From the NCBI RefSeq assembly GCF_015277895.1, contig NZ_CP063815.1, positions 1,798,001-1,862,000 on the forward strand: a DNA stretch of 64,000 nt. The letters are read 5' to 3'. The translations under genes and the position numbers were made by a program. Positions 27,456 to 36,815 of the stretch are shown here, in pieces. The stretch comes from Microbacterium abyssi (GTDB taxonomy: Bacteria > Actinomycetota > Actinomycetes > Actinomycetales > Microbacteriaceae). The notes beneath the pieces were generated by a model, which was given only the letters and a program-made list of their open reading frames with translations, did not search any database and was not told the origin of the DNA. How positions within the stretch are numbered: position 1 is the stretch's first letter; every line of letters begins with the position of its first letter.

Positions 27456-29519
27456 ATGCCCACCTTCACCGCGCCAGGCGGCGCTGCCCTCGATGGCCTC
27501 GGCGTACGACTGCACGACGGCGTGGCGACCCTGCGCGTGTGGTCGCGGAACGCCTCCTCCGTCGAGCTCGTGGTGTTCGACGAGACCGACCTGGACTGGG
27601 TCACCGACGAGGCCGACCTGGAGCGCGGAGCCGATGGCGTCTGGGAGGTGACGACGCCCCTGCTGCAGCCGGGCACGCGGTACGCGCTGCGCGTCGGCGG
27701 CCCGCACGGGCCCGGCAACACGTTCAACCCCGAGACCCTCCTGCTCGACCCTTACGCCCGAGGCCTCGCGCAGGGCGACGGCTATGAGGACTGGAGATCC
27801 GTCGTCATCGAGGACGGCTTCGACTGGGGCGGCGCTGAGAAGCCGCAGGTGCCGCTGGATCGCACGATCATCTACGAAGCGCACCTGAAGGGCGTCACCA
27901 AGCGGCATCCCGACGTGCCGCCCGCCCTGCACGGCACCTACGCCGGGCTCGCGCACCCCGCGATGATCGAGCACTTCCGGTCGCTCGGCGTCACAGCGAT
28001 CGAGCTGCTCCCCGTGCACGCCTTCGCATCCGAGCCGCGGCTCCTCGAACGCGGGCTGACGAACTACTGGGGCTACAACACCCTCAACTTCTTCACCCCG
28101 CACAACGCATACGCCACCGAGGACGCCCGCAAGCAGGGTCCGGAGGCCGTGCTCGCGGAGTTCAAGGGAATGGTCAAGCTGCTGCATGAGGCCGGGCTCG
28201 AGGTCATCCTCGACGTCGTCTACAACCACACCTCCGAGGAGGGCATCGGCGGCCCGCGCTCGAGCCTGCGCGGCATCGACAACGCCAGCTACTACCGTCA
28301 GCAGCCGGACGGCGCATACATCGACACCACCGGAGTGGGCAACACGCTGAACACGGCGATGGATGCCGGGGCACGACTGGTCCTCGATTCGCTGAGGTAC
28401 TGGGCGCAGGAGATGCAGATCGACGGCTTCCGCTTCGATCTGGCGGCCGCGCTCGGCCGCGACGCGTCCCACGAGTACTCCCGCGAGCACCCGTTGCTCA
28501 CCGCCATCCGCGACGATCCTGCTCTGAAGGGCGTCAAGCTCATCGCCGAGCCATGGGACGTCGGCTTGGGCGGGTGGCAGACGGGCAACTTCCCGGACGG
28601 CTGGCACGAGTGGAACGATCGCTACCGGGATCGGGTCCGCAACTTCTGGCTCAGCGACATCGACTACGCACGACGTGCATCGGCTCCGGTCGGCATCGGC
28701 GGCTTCGCCACGCGCCTGGCCGGCTCCTCGAACACGTTCAGCAAGGAGCGCGGCCCACTCGCCAGCATCAACTTCGTCACGGCGCACGACGGCTTCACCC
28801 TGCACGACCTCGTCTCGTACGACGTCAAGCACAACGAGGCCAACGGCGAGGACAACCGCGACGGCGCCGATACCAACCGCGCGTTCAACCACGGCGTCGA
28901 AGGGCCGACGCACGACCCCGCGATCAACGCGGCGCGCCGGAAAGCGATGCGGAATCTGCTCGGCACCGTTCTGCTCTCCGCCGGCATCCCGATGCTCACG
29001 GCAGGCGATGAGACGGGGCGCACGCAACGCGGCAACAACAACGCCTACGCCCACGACTCGGCCCTGACCTGGCTCAGCTGGGAGCTCGAACCGTGGCAGG
29101 AGGATCTGCGCGCCCACGTGTCCACTCTCACGCGCCTGCGCAGGGAGAACGCGGCGCTGCGTCCGAGCCGGTATGCACGGCGCGACGTGCACACCCCGAA
29201 CGCCTCGGTCATGGACTGGTACAACCAGCACGGCGAGACGATGGACGAGTCGCACTGGACCGACCCCGGCAACCGCACACTGCAGTACGTCGCGGCATCC
29301 ACGCCCGTCGATGAGCGGATCAACCGCATCCTGCTCGTCGTGCACGGCACCGAGTCCCCCATCGACGTCACGCTCCCGACCTCGATCGACGGGGCGACGA
29401 AGTTCGTCTCGCTCTGGTCGAGCGCTGACGAGCAGCCCCGCGTGGGGACCGAGGGATACGCGCCCGGCGACGTCCTGCCGACGCCCGGCACGTCGATGCG
29501 GTTGTTCCGCATCGAGTAG
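27456..29519 (+). CDS. glgX: Glycogen debranching enzyme GlgX/TreX
   Basis: A 687-residue GH13 isoamylase-type enzyme that cleaves alpha-1,6 branches of glycogen. The N-terminal CBM48-like domain (about residues 10-110) precedes the (beta/alpha)8 barrel: VYNHTSE region, then the nucleophile Asp328 in DGFRFDLA, the acid/base Glu365 in LIAEPWDVG, and the third Asp in VTAHDGFT. The C-terminal domain is beta-rich. Length is normal for GlgX. It stands first in a glgX-glgE-glgB cluster of alpha-glucan genes, though glgE has its own promoter signal. Confidence 0.94.
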   Translation: MPTFTAPGGAALDGLGVRLHDGVATLRVWSRNASSVELVVFDETDLDWVTDEADLERGADGVWEVTTPLLQPGTRYALRVGGPHGPGNTFNPETLLLDPYARGLAQGDGYEDWRSVVIEDGFDWGGAEKPQVPLDRTIIYEAHLKGVTKRHPDVPPALHGTYAGLAHPAMIEHFRSLGVTAIELLPVHAFASEPRLLERGLTNYWGYNTLNFFTPHNAYATEDARKQGPEAVLAEFKGMVKLLHEAGLEVILDVVYNHTSEEGIGGPRSSLRGIDNASYYRQQPDGAYIDTTGVGNTLNTAMDAGARLVLDSLRYWAQEMQIDGFRFDLAAALGRDASHEYSREHPLLTAIRDDPALKGVKLIAEPWDVGLGGWQTGNFPDGWHEWNDRYRDRVRNFWLSDIDYARRASAPVGIGGFATRLAGSSNTFSKERGPLASINFVTAHDGFTLHDLVSYDVKHNEANGEDNRDGADTNRAFNHGVEGPTHDPAINAARRKAMRNLLGTVLLSAGIPMLTAGDETGRTQRGNNNAYAHDSALTWLSWELEPWQEDLRAHVSTLTRLRRENAALRPSRYARRDVHTPNASVMDWYNQHGETMDESHWTDPGNRTLQYVAASTPVDERINRILLVVHGTESPIDVTLPTSIDGATKFVSLWSSADEQPRVGTEGYAPGDVLPTPGTSMRLFRIE

Positions 29520-29567
29520 CCGCGCGGCACACGCCGCCGGTGGGTTCTGTGCGACACTGCGGCAGGG

Positions 29568-29573
29568 TACATT
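29568..29573 (+). promoter_or_regulatory. -10 hexamer TACATT, leaderless start of glgE
   Basis: TACATT, 6 nt (cagggt), then GTG. Confidence 0.55.
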
Positions 29574-29579
29574 CAGGGT

Positions 29580-31649
29580 GTGGCAGCACGTTCCGGCAGT
29601 CTTCCCGCGGCGCTTCGAAGCCCCGCACAGATTCCCCTGCGGCCACTGGCCGGATCCGCGGCATCCGACACGAGAACCGGGCGCATCCCGCTCGCGGATC
29701 CGAGGCCGTCGGTGCCGGGCGGTTTTCCGGCCAAGGCGTTCGCCGGCGAGGTGGTGCCGTTCAGCGTCGTCGCGTTCCGAGAGGGGCATGACCGCATCGG
29801 TGCGCAGATTCGTCTCACAGGCCCCGATGGGACGACGTCACTGCACAGGCTGAGCGCGCTCGACGACGGCAGCGACCGCTGGCGTGCCGATATCGCACTG
29901 GACGCGCAGGGCTCCTGGCACTACCGCTTCGAGGCGTTCGCAGATGACTTCGCGACCTGGGCGCATGCGGCGTCGGTCAAGATCGCCGCCGGCGTCGATG
30001 TGCCGGTCGTGGCAGCCCTCGGCCGCGACCTGCTCGCCCGCGCCGCCGCCGACACGCGCCGTCCCGCGAAGGAGCGCGCAGCTCTGACGGCGCTGACGAC
30101 GAGACTCGACGAGGCGGATGCCGCCACCGCCCTGGCCGTCGCGACGGATACCGAGCTCGCCGCGCTGTTCGCCGACCGGCCTCTGATGTCTCTGTCGGCC
30201 GAGACCGCCACGCAGACGATCGTGGTCGAGCGCGTGACCGCTGGCGTCGGAGCCTGGTACGAGTTCTTCCCGCGCTCCGAGGGCGCCAAACGCAACAAGG
30301 ACGGCACGATCGCGAGCGGCACGTTCCGCACCGCGGCGAAGCAGCTCGGCCGCGTCGCGGACATGGGCTTCGACGTGCTCTACCTTCCACCCATCCACCC
30401 GATCGGGCGCACACATCGCAAGGGCCCGAACAACACCCTGAACGCGGGCCCTGCCGATCCAGGTTCGCCGTGGGCCATCGGCGCCGCCGAAGGCGGGCAC
30501 GACGCCGTGCATCCGGATCTCGGTTCGCTCGCCGATTTCCGGGCCTTCGTCCGCCAGGCGCGGAAGGCCGGCATCGAGGTCGCCCTGGATCTCGCGCTGC
30601 AGGCGTCCCCGGATCATCCGTGGGTCGCCGCACATCCGGAGTGGTTCACCACGCTTCCCGACGGCACCATCGCCTACGCCGAGAATCCGCCGAAGAAGTA
30701 CCAGGACATCTATCCGCTGAACTTCGACGGCGACCCGGCAGGGCTGCGCGAAGAGGTGCTCCGGGTCGTGACCCACTGGATCGCACAGGGAGTGAGGATC
30801 TTCCGGGTCGACAATCCGCACACCAAGCCGCTGCAGTTCTGGGAGTGGCTGATCGCGAAGGTCACGGCCGCCGACCCCGACGTGGTCTTCCTCGCCGAGG
30901 CGTTCACCCGGCCGGCTCCCCTGCGCGGCCTCGCTGCTGCCGGGTTCCAGCAGAGCTACACCTACTTCGCCTGGCGGAACACGAAGCGCGAGCTGGAGGA
31001 GTTCCTCACCGGTCTCGCCACCGAGACCGCCGACTACCTGCGCCCGAACCTGTTCGTCAACACGCCGGACATCCTCACCGAGTACCTGCAGTTCGGCGGA
31101 CGCGCCGCCTACAAGGTGCGCGCGGCGATCGCGGCGACCTCGGCGCCGACCTACGGCGTGTACGCGGGATACGAGCTGTTCGAGAACGTGGCGCGGCCGG
31201 GCTCCGAGGAGAACATCGACAACGAGAAGTACGAGTACAAGCTCCGCGACTTCGCGGCTGCCGAGACGGCCGGCGACTCGCTCGCACCGTACCTGCGCCG
31301 CCTCAACGAGATCCGCCGCGCGCACCCCGCACTGGGTCAGTTGCGCAATCTGTCGGTGCACTGGAGCGACGACGACAGCATCCTGGTGTATTCGAAGCAC
31401 CTGGACGGAGCGTTCACGCCCGACGGCGTGCCCGACACCGTCATCGTGGTGGCGAACGTCGACCCGCACTCGGTGCGCGAGACCACGGTGCACCTGGACA
31501 CCCGGGTGTGGGGGGTCGAGCCCGGCGCACTGTTCGAGGTCGAGGATCTCCTCAGCGGCGAGACCTGGACCTGGTCGGATCACGACTACGTCCGCCTGGA
31601 TGCGTTCACCGAACCCGTGCACATCCTCCATGTGAAGGCGCGATCATGA
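29580..31649 (+). CDS. glgE: Alpha-1,4-glucan:maltose-1-phosphate maltosyltransferase GlgE
   Basis: A 689-residue GH13_3 enzyme that extends alpha-1,4-glucan by transferring maltosyl units from maltose 1-phosphate. The N-terminal domain has GRIPLADPRPSVPGG and GEVVPFSVVAFREGHD; the barrel has YEFFPRSEGA, YLPPIHPIGRTHRKGPNN, the nucleophile Asp411 in FRVDNPHTKP and the acid/base Glu440 in FLAEAFTRP. The N-P-H-T-K-P stretch after the nucleophile is typical of GlgE. The GTG at 29580 fits a leaderless promoter. No treS, pep2 or glgM gene that could make the donor is in the window. The stop overlaps glgB. Confidence 0.95.
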   Translation: MAARSGSLPAALRSPAQIPLRPLAGSAASDTRTGRIPLADPRPSVPGGFPAKAFAGEVVPFSVVAFREGHDRIGAQIRLTGPDGTTSLHRLSALDDGSDRWRADIALDAQGSWHYRFEAFADDFATWAHAASVKIAAGVDVPVVAALGRDLLARAAADTRRPAKERAALTALTTRLDEADAATALAVATDTELAALFADRPLMSLSAETATQTIVVERVTAGVGAWYEFFPRSEGAKRNKDGTIASGTFRTAAKQLGRVADMGFDVLYLPPIHPIGRTHRKGPNNTLNAGPADPGSPWAIGAAEGGHDAVHPDLGSLADFRAFVRQARKAGIEVALDLALQASPDHPWVAAHPEWFTTLPDGTIAYAENPPKKYQDIYPLNFDGDPAGLREEVLRVVTHWIAQGVRIFRVDNPHTKPLQFWEWLIAKVTAADPDVVFLAEAFTRPAPLRGLAAAGFQQSYTYFAWRNTKRELEEFLTGLATETADYLRPNLFVNTPDILTEYLQFGGRAAYKVRAAIAATSAPTYGVYAGYELFENVARPGSEENIDNEKYEYKLRDFAAAETAGDSLAPYLRRLNEIRRAHPALGQLRNLSVHWSDDDSILVYSKHLDGAFTPDGVPDTVIVVANVDPHSVRETTVHLDTRVWGVEPGALFEVEDLLSGETWTWSDHDYVRLDAFTEPVHILHVKARS

Positions 31650-33835
31650 GCACTCCGCAAAAGGCCGCCATCCCCGCCGAGTGGGCGGCCGTGGCCTCCG
31701 GCTCCCACCACGCTCCCCACGAGGTTCTCGGCCCGCACCCGACGACGGATGCCGCCGGCCGCACCAGCACGACGATCCGCGCCCGCCGTCCTCTCGCCGA
31801 GAGCGTCGCCGCGGTCCTCGAGGACGGCACGCGCGTCTCCCTGGAGCATGTCGCGAACGGCATCTGGCAGGGGAAGCACTCCGGGGCGCCGGTGTCGTAT
31901 CGCATCGCCACGGTATACGACGGCGGGCCCGAGCAGTTCAACGGCGATCCCTACCGCCACCTGCCGACCGTCGGCGAGCTCGACCTGCACCTGATCGGCG
32001 AGGGCAGGCACGAGCGCCTGTGGGAGGCGCTGGGCGCAGGCGCCCACCTGATCGACGGCGAGATCGGGGTCGCGTTCGCAGTATGGGCGCCGAACGCGAG
32101 GGCGGTCCGGGTCGTCGGCGACCACAACGGCTGGAACGGCGAAGGCCACGCCATGCGCTCGATGGGATCGAGCGGCGTATGGGAGCTGTTCATCCCCGGG
32201 GTCTCTCCCGGCACCGTCTACAAGTACGAGATCCTGACGCCCGACGGTCGCTGGATCGTCAAAGCCGACCCCATGGCGCAGCGCACGCAGGTGCCGCCGG
32301 AGACCGCCTCTGTCGTCCCGTTCTCGGCGTACAGCTGGAAGGACGGCGCGTGGATGACACGGCGCGCGGCGACTCATGCGGTCGCGCAGCCGATGAGCAT
32401 CTATGAAGTGCACCTCGGCTCCTGGCGCGGCGGGCTCGGCTACCGCGACGTCGCCGACCCGCTGATCGCCCACGTGATCGAGACCGGCTTCACGCATGTC
32501 GAGTTCATGCCGCTCGCGGAGCATCCGTTCGGCGGTTCGTGGGGGTACCAGGTGAGCGGCTACTACGCCCCCACCGCCCGGTTCGGCACTCCGGACGACC
32601 TGCGCTACCTGATCGACCGGCTGCACCAGGCCGGCATCGGCGTGATCCTCGACTGGGTCCCCGGCCATTTTCCCAAGGACGAGTTCGCGCTCGCCCGCTT
32701 CGACGGACGACCCCTGTACGAACATCCCGATCCGCGACGGGGCGAGCATCAGGACTGGGGCACGCTGATCTTCGACTACGGCCGCCCCGAGGTGCGCGGG
32801 TTCCTCGTCGCGAACGCCCTGTACTGGTTCGAGGAGTTCCACGTCGACGGCCTCAGGGTGGATGCCGTCGCCTCGATGCTCTATCTGGACTACTCCCGCC
32901 GCGAGGGCGAGTGGGAGCCGAACGTCCACGGCGGGCGAGAGAACCTCGAGGCGATCCGGTTCCTGCAGGAGGTGAACGCCACCGCGTACCGTACCCACCC
33001 CGGCGTCGTGATGATCGCCGAGGAGTCCACCAGCTTTCCCGGCGTGACCGCGCGCACCGACCAGGCAGGGCTCGGTTTCGGCTTCAAGTGGAACATGGGG
33101 TGGATGAACGACTCGCTGCAGTACATCTCGCGCGACCCGATGTACCGCGCACACCACGAGGGAGAGATCACATTCTCGTTCGTGTACGCGTTCGGCGAGA
33201 ACTACCTGCTTCCGATCAGCCATGACGAGGTCGTGCACGGCAAGGGCAGCCTGCTGTCGAAGATGCCGGGCGATCATGCGCACAAGCTCGCGAACGTGCG
33301 CGCGTACCTCGCATACATGTGGGGGCACCCCGGCAAGAACCTGCTGTTCATGGGCCAGGAGTTCGGGCAGATCGCGGAGTGGTCGGAGAGCCGACCGCTG
33401 GACTGGTGGCTGCTCGACCAGCCCTCGCATGCTCAGCTGCAGCGGTTCGTCGGCGCGATGAACGGCGTGTACCGCAGTACGGCACCGCTCTGGGAGCGTG
33501 ACGGCGACAGCACGCGCTTCCGGCGCCTGGGTGCACCGCAGTGGGATCCGAACGTGATCGCCTTCGAGCGGCGAGACCTGCACGGCGGGCGCGTCATCGT
33601 CATCAGCAACTTCGCCGGCGTGGAACGCGCGAACCTCGAGCTCGATCTCCCGGTGGCCGGCGTCTGGGAGGAGATCCTCAACACCGACGCCGTGGAGTAC
33701 GGCGGCACCGGCATCGGCAATTACGGCCGCGTGGCCGCCCACGCCTCAGAGGATCAACGCATCCCGAGAACGAAGGTCACGCTGCCGCCACTGGCGACTC
33801 TGTGGCTTCGGCACCGCTCGGGCACGAAGGCTTAG
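31646..33835 (+). CDS. glgB: 1,4-alpha-glucan branching enzyme
   Basis: A 729-residue GH13_9 enzyme that makes alpha-1,6 branches in the glucan produced by GlgE. An N-terminal GBE_N domain and CBM48 (FAVWAPNARAVRVVGDHNGWNG, landmark WAPNARAVRVVGD) come before the barrel. The nucleophile is Asp406 in GLRVDAVASMLYLDY and the acid/base Glu459 in MIAEESTSFPGV; HDEVVHGKGSLL is also diagnostic. The ATG overlaps the glgE stop (ATGA). The TAG stop overlaps, in the sequence TTAG, the stop of the convergent thioredoxin-like gene. Confidence 0.95.
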   Translation: MSTPQKAAIPAEWAAVASGSHHAPHEVLGPHPTTDAAGRTSTTIRARRPLAESVAAVLEDGTRVSLEHVANGIWQGKHSGAPVSYRIATVYDGGPEQFNGDPYRHLPTVGELDLHLIGEGRHERLWEALGAGAHLIDGEIGVAFAVWAPNARAVRVVGDHNGWNGEGHAMRSMGSSGVWELFIPGVSPGTVYKYEILTPDGRWIVKADPMAQRTQVPPETASVVPFSAYSWKDGAWMTRRAATHAVAQPMSIYEVHLGSWRGGLGYRDVADPLIAHVIETGFTHVEFMPLAEHPFGGSWGYQVSGYYAPTARFGTPDDLRYLIDRLHQAGIGVILDWVPGHFPKDEFALARFDGRPLYEHPDPRRGEHQDWGTLIFDYGRPEVRGFLVANALYWFEEFHVDGLRVDAVASMLYLDYSRREGEWEPNVHGGRENLEAIRFLQEVNATAYRTHPGVVMIAEESTSFPGVTARTDQAGLGFGFKWNMGWMNDSLQYISRDPMYRAHHEGEITFSFVYAFGENYLLPISHDEVVHGKGSLLSKMPGDHAHKLANVRAYLAYMWGHPGKNLLFMGQEFGQIAEWSESRPLDWWLLDQPSHAQLQRFVGAMNGVYRSTAPLWERDGDSTRFRRLGAPQWDPNVIAFERRDLHGGRVIVISNFAGVERANLELDLPVAGVWEEILNTDAVEYGGTGIGNYGRVAAHASEDQRIPRTKVTLPPLATLWLRHRSGTKA

Positions 33836-34776
33836 AAGAGCAGCGACGACAGCCGGTTGCGGGCCGACGCGACGCGCGGGTCGTCCGCTCCGACCAGGCC
33901 GAACAGTTCGACGAGGCGCTCTCGCACGGGTGTGCGCTCTTCGGAGGGCAGCACCGCGAACAGGTCGAGCAGACGCCCGAAGGCGTCGTCGACGTGGCCG
34001 CCGGAGATGTCGAGGTCTGCCACCGCGAACTGCGCGTGCACATCGTGCGGGCTCGCTGCCGCGGCGGCACGCGACTCCTGCAGGTCAAGCCCCTGCACCC
34101 GGTCGAGCAGGCGCACCTGGCCGAGTCCGGCTCGGGCGTCCTCGTCGCGCGGGTTCTCCGCGAGAGCCTTCTCGTACGCCGTGATCGCCGTGGCGTAGTC
34201 CCCCTTCTCGATCGCGGCGAAGGCCTCGGCGTGCAGCGGCGGAAGCGGCTTCTCCTGCTCCTGCTCGCCCTCGGCCGCGGGCTCCTGCTCGCCGCCGGCC
34301 GTGCCGGTCACACCGTTCTGCGCCGCGACCTGGAGCAATTGGTCGATGACCTGGCGCACTTGCTCCTCCGGGACAGCGCCGGTGAACATCGGCACCGGCT
34401 GGCCGGCGATCAGCGCCACCACCATCGGGATCGACTGCGCGCGGAAGCTCTGCGCCAGCTGCGGGTTCGCGTCGACATCGACCTTCGCGAGGACGACGCG
34501 TCCTCCCAGCTCACCTACGACCTTCTCGAGGATCGGGCTCAGCTGCTTGCACGGACCGCACCATTCCGCCCACAGGTCGACGACGATCGGCACGGTGCGC
34601 GAGAGTTCCAGGATCTGGCCGAACGTGGCATCTGTCACGTCGACCACGAAGCCGCCCTGACCGGGGGCATCGCCACCGACCGGCGCCTGGGCGGCATCTG
34701 ACGGCGCGGCCGGGCGGTTGCGCAGGGTTGACAGGTCCACAGCGCCGCGGAGGGCTGCTGCCGAGATATCGCTCAC
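33832..34776 (-). CDS. Thioredoxin-domain protein with TPR-like C-terminus (CnoX/YbbN-like)
   Basis: A 314-residue protein. The thioredoxin domain spans about residues 45-145, with the redox motif WCGPC at 72-76 and the cis-proline in SIPMVV. A Glu/Ala-rich linker (about 160-195) leads to a helical, TPR-like region (FAAIEKGDYATAITAYEKALAENPRDEDA; landmark AITAYEKALAENP). The layout matches YbbN/CnoX, which protects proteins from oxidation and links to chaperones. The N-terminal ~40 residues are Pro/Ala-rich. The GTG start overlaps the stop of the upstream membrane-protein gene. Confidence 0.85.
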   Translation of the reverse strand: MSDISAAALRGAVDLSTLRNRPAAPSDAAQAPVGGDAPGQGGFVVDVTDATFGQILELSRTVPIVVDLWAEWCGPCKQLSPILEKVVGELGGRVVLAKVDVDANPQLAQSFRAQSIPMVVALIAGQPVPMFTGAVPEEQVRQVIDQLLQVAAQNGVTGTAGGEQEPAAEGEQEQEKPLPPLHAEAFAAIEKGDYATAITAYEKALAENPRDEDARAGLGQVRLLDRVQGLDLQESRAAAAASPHDVHAQFAVADLDISGGHVDDAFGRLLDLFAVLPSEERTPVRERLVELFGLVGADDPRVASARNRLSSLLF

Positions 34777-36638
34777 TTGATCACTTCCACATCGAGAATG
34801 TCCTGATGCACGGCGAGCAGGCGCACCTGCTCGGTGGAGCCCTGGCTGGGCACGGAGAAGAACAGCTGCAGGCCGTAGGTCGTCCTGACGCCCTTCGAAG
34901 CCTCTTCGGCGCCGGTGAGCGTCTTCGCCTCTTCATTCTCGCCGAACCTGATCACGGCTTCGCTCGTGGTCGGCGTGATCTTCTCGCTGTCGACGAGGGA
35001 CACCGCGACGATCGCACCGCTGTCCAGGGTCGCGAGTGCGACGGGGGGCTCGTCGCTCGGAGCGATGTCGAATGCGGCTTTGGAAGTCTCCGCGGCGCCG
35101 TTGTCGGCCAGGCCCTTGGTGACCGCCTTGCGGCTCTCGGTGATGGAGTCCGCCAGCGCGATCGTCACCGGGTCGAACAGCGAACGATACTCGCTCTTCT
35201 CCCCCGCGTCGACCACATCGGCGAAGGCTGTGGCGAGCTCGTCCGGAGAGAGCGCCAGGAATGCGGAGGCGTTATCGGTGATGAGGCTCGTGCCGAGCCA
35301 TGCCGGCGCAAGCTGGGGCACCTCGGTGGATGCCTGCATCTCGGCGACGTTCGTGACCTTGTAGTTCGACCAAGGGTCAGCCTGGGTCATGGTGAGAATG
35401 ACGGGCGGAACCGTGTCGTCGCTCTTGCTCTTGCTGAGCACCAGGACCGTGCGAGGCCAGGTGTCTGTGGCCTGCGGCAGCAGGACCTCGATGGCCTCGG
35501 TCGGAATCGCCGCCGGCATGGGACGGTCCTTGAGAGTGGCGCGCAACTCGTAGTCGGTGGAGCGTGCGCTGAGTGCGGTGCCGTCGAGTCGCGTGGCGGC
35601 GAGGTCGATATCCATCTCCGTGTCGGCTTCTTCGAGAGTCTTCGCGATGTCCTGAAGAATGCGGGATGCCTGCGCCTCGGTGACAGCTGGCGGCTTCTGG
35701 TTCTCGGGGGTGAGCACCGTCTGCGTCGGAGAGGGTGTCGGCGATGCTTCGCCGAGTTGCGGCCAGGAGTCGCTGGAGCAGCCCGCGAACATGAGCCCTG
35801 CCACACCCAGCGCCGGGAGCACGAGGAGGCGTCGCCGCCGTCCGATGGCCCGACGCTCGCTCTTCTCGGGTTTGGCGTCCGCCTGCGACTCGGGCTTCTC
35901 GGCCGGTCCTGCGGCCTGCGGCTCGAGCGCCTCGCGAACCGGCGCGGGCTCGACGGACAGGTCGATCGGCTCCGTCGCGGGCATCGGACCCGGGCCCTTG
36001 CGACGCGGACCGCGCCCGCGGCGCTGGTGACGGATCGCGAGCACGTACATGACAAGACCGAACAGCAGCACGGCGCCGCCGGCGGCGATCAGCGGCCCGA
36101 CCAGCGGCGTCGAGGTGTCCAGCGGCCACGACACGACGATGTCGTCGGGTGCGGCCTCGGTGCCGTCCTTCGCGATGAGCACGCTCATGTCGTCGGGCAG
36201 CTGCATGTCCGTGATCAACTGATCCTGCTCGCTGAACGAGTCCAGCCAGAGGTCCGAACCCGCCGGGTTGCGACCCGTCTCTTCTGCGGTGCCGGTCTCG
36301 CCGTCCTCCGGCGCGACCTCAGGCTCGACGACGGTGCTCGTCGGGGAACCGCCGTCGAGGTCGATCGAGGTGTAGGTGGCATCCGAGAGCCATGCCTCGA
36401 GATCGGCCGTGCGACCGTAGGCGGCGAAGATGTCGCCGTCTCCGCGGATCAGCAGGGTCTGCTGTCCGGGGTTCTCGCGCAGCACGGCGCCGTCCACCAG
36501 CAGATACGGGGTCGGCTCCTCGACGTTGAGTTCCACCTGCTGGGCAGATGGGCCCATGAAGATGGTTCGCTGAGCGATGCCCGCCCCGATGAGAAGCGTG
36601 GCCAGGACGAAGGCCACGACGGCCCACACGAAACGCAC
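34773..36638 (-). CDS. Large membrane protein with internal lipobox, unknown function
   Basis: A 621-residue protein I cannot assign. Residues 2-20 form an N-terminal membrane helix; ~155 residues predicted outside follow; a second helix is at about 179-203; then a cytoplasmic Pro/Glu/Lys-rich linker (204-260) and a basic patch (RRAIGRRRR, 262-270). Residues 271-287 look like a lipoprotein signal peptide ending in LMFAGC, with Cys287, and the remaining ~335 residues are a Thr/Ser/Ala-rich exported domain. The topology is self-consistent. The GTG at 36638 has AAGGAG upstream, and TAGTCT at 36694-36699 could be its -10. It is co-transcribed with the thioredoxin-like gene. Confidence 0.75.
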   Translation of the reverse strand: MRFVWAVVAFVLATLLIGAGIAQRTIFMGPSAQQVELNVEEPTPYLLVDGAVLRENPGQQTLLIRGDGDIFAAYGRTADLEAWLSDATYTSIDLDGGSPTSTVVEPEVAPEDGETGTAEETGRNPAGSDLWLDSFSEQDQLITDMQLPDDMSVLIAKDGTEAAPDDIVVSWPLDTSTPLVGPLIAAGGAVLLFGLVMYVLAIRHQRRGRGPRRKGPGPMPATEPIDLSVEPAPVREALEPQAAGPAEKPESQADAKPEKSERRAIGRRRRLLVLPALGVAGLMFAGCSSDSWPQLGEASPTPSPTQTVLTPENQKPPAVTEAQASRILQDIAKTLEEADTEMDIDLAATRLDGTALSARSTDYELRATLKDRPMPAAIPTEAIEVLLPQATDTWPRTVLVLSKSKSDDTVPPVILTMTQADPWSNYKVTNVAEMQASTEVPQLAPAWLGTSLITDNASAFLALSPDELATAFADVVDAGEKSEYRSLFDPVTIALADSITESRKAVTKGLADNGAAETSKAAFDIAPSDEPPVALATLDSGAIVAVSLVDSEKITPTTSEAVIRFGENEEAKTLTGAEEASKGVRTTYGLQLFFSVPSQGSTEQVRLLAVHQDILDVEVIK

Positions 36639-36815
36639 GAAAAGTCTCCTTACGTGACCCGGACGCGTCATCCAGGTCTCCGCTCGACGTTTCAGACTAG
36701 CGAAACAGGCTGAGTGTTGACTATCAGGGGCCTTTCCCCTCGCCTTTCCGGCAGGTCGGCGAATCACGCCGCCATGCGCCGACTACCCTGAGATCATTCT
36801 TCCGGAGGAGAGCCG

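Noticed and set aside
30470..31645. A 392-residue N-terminal extension of GlgB
   Set aside because: It is an Arg-rich reading of the end of glgE in another frame; the ATG at 31646 overlaps the glgE stop and gives the normal GlgB length.
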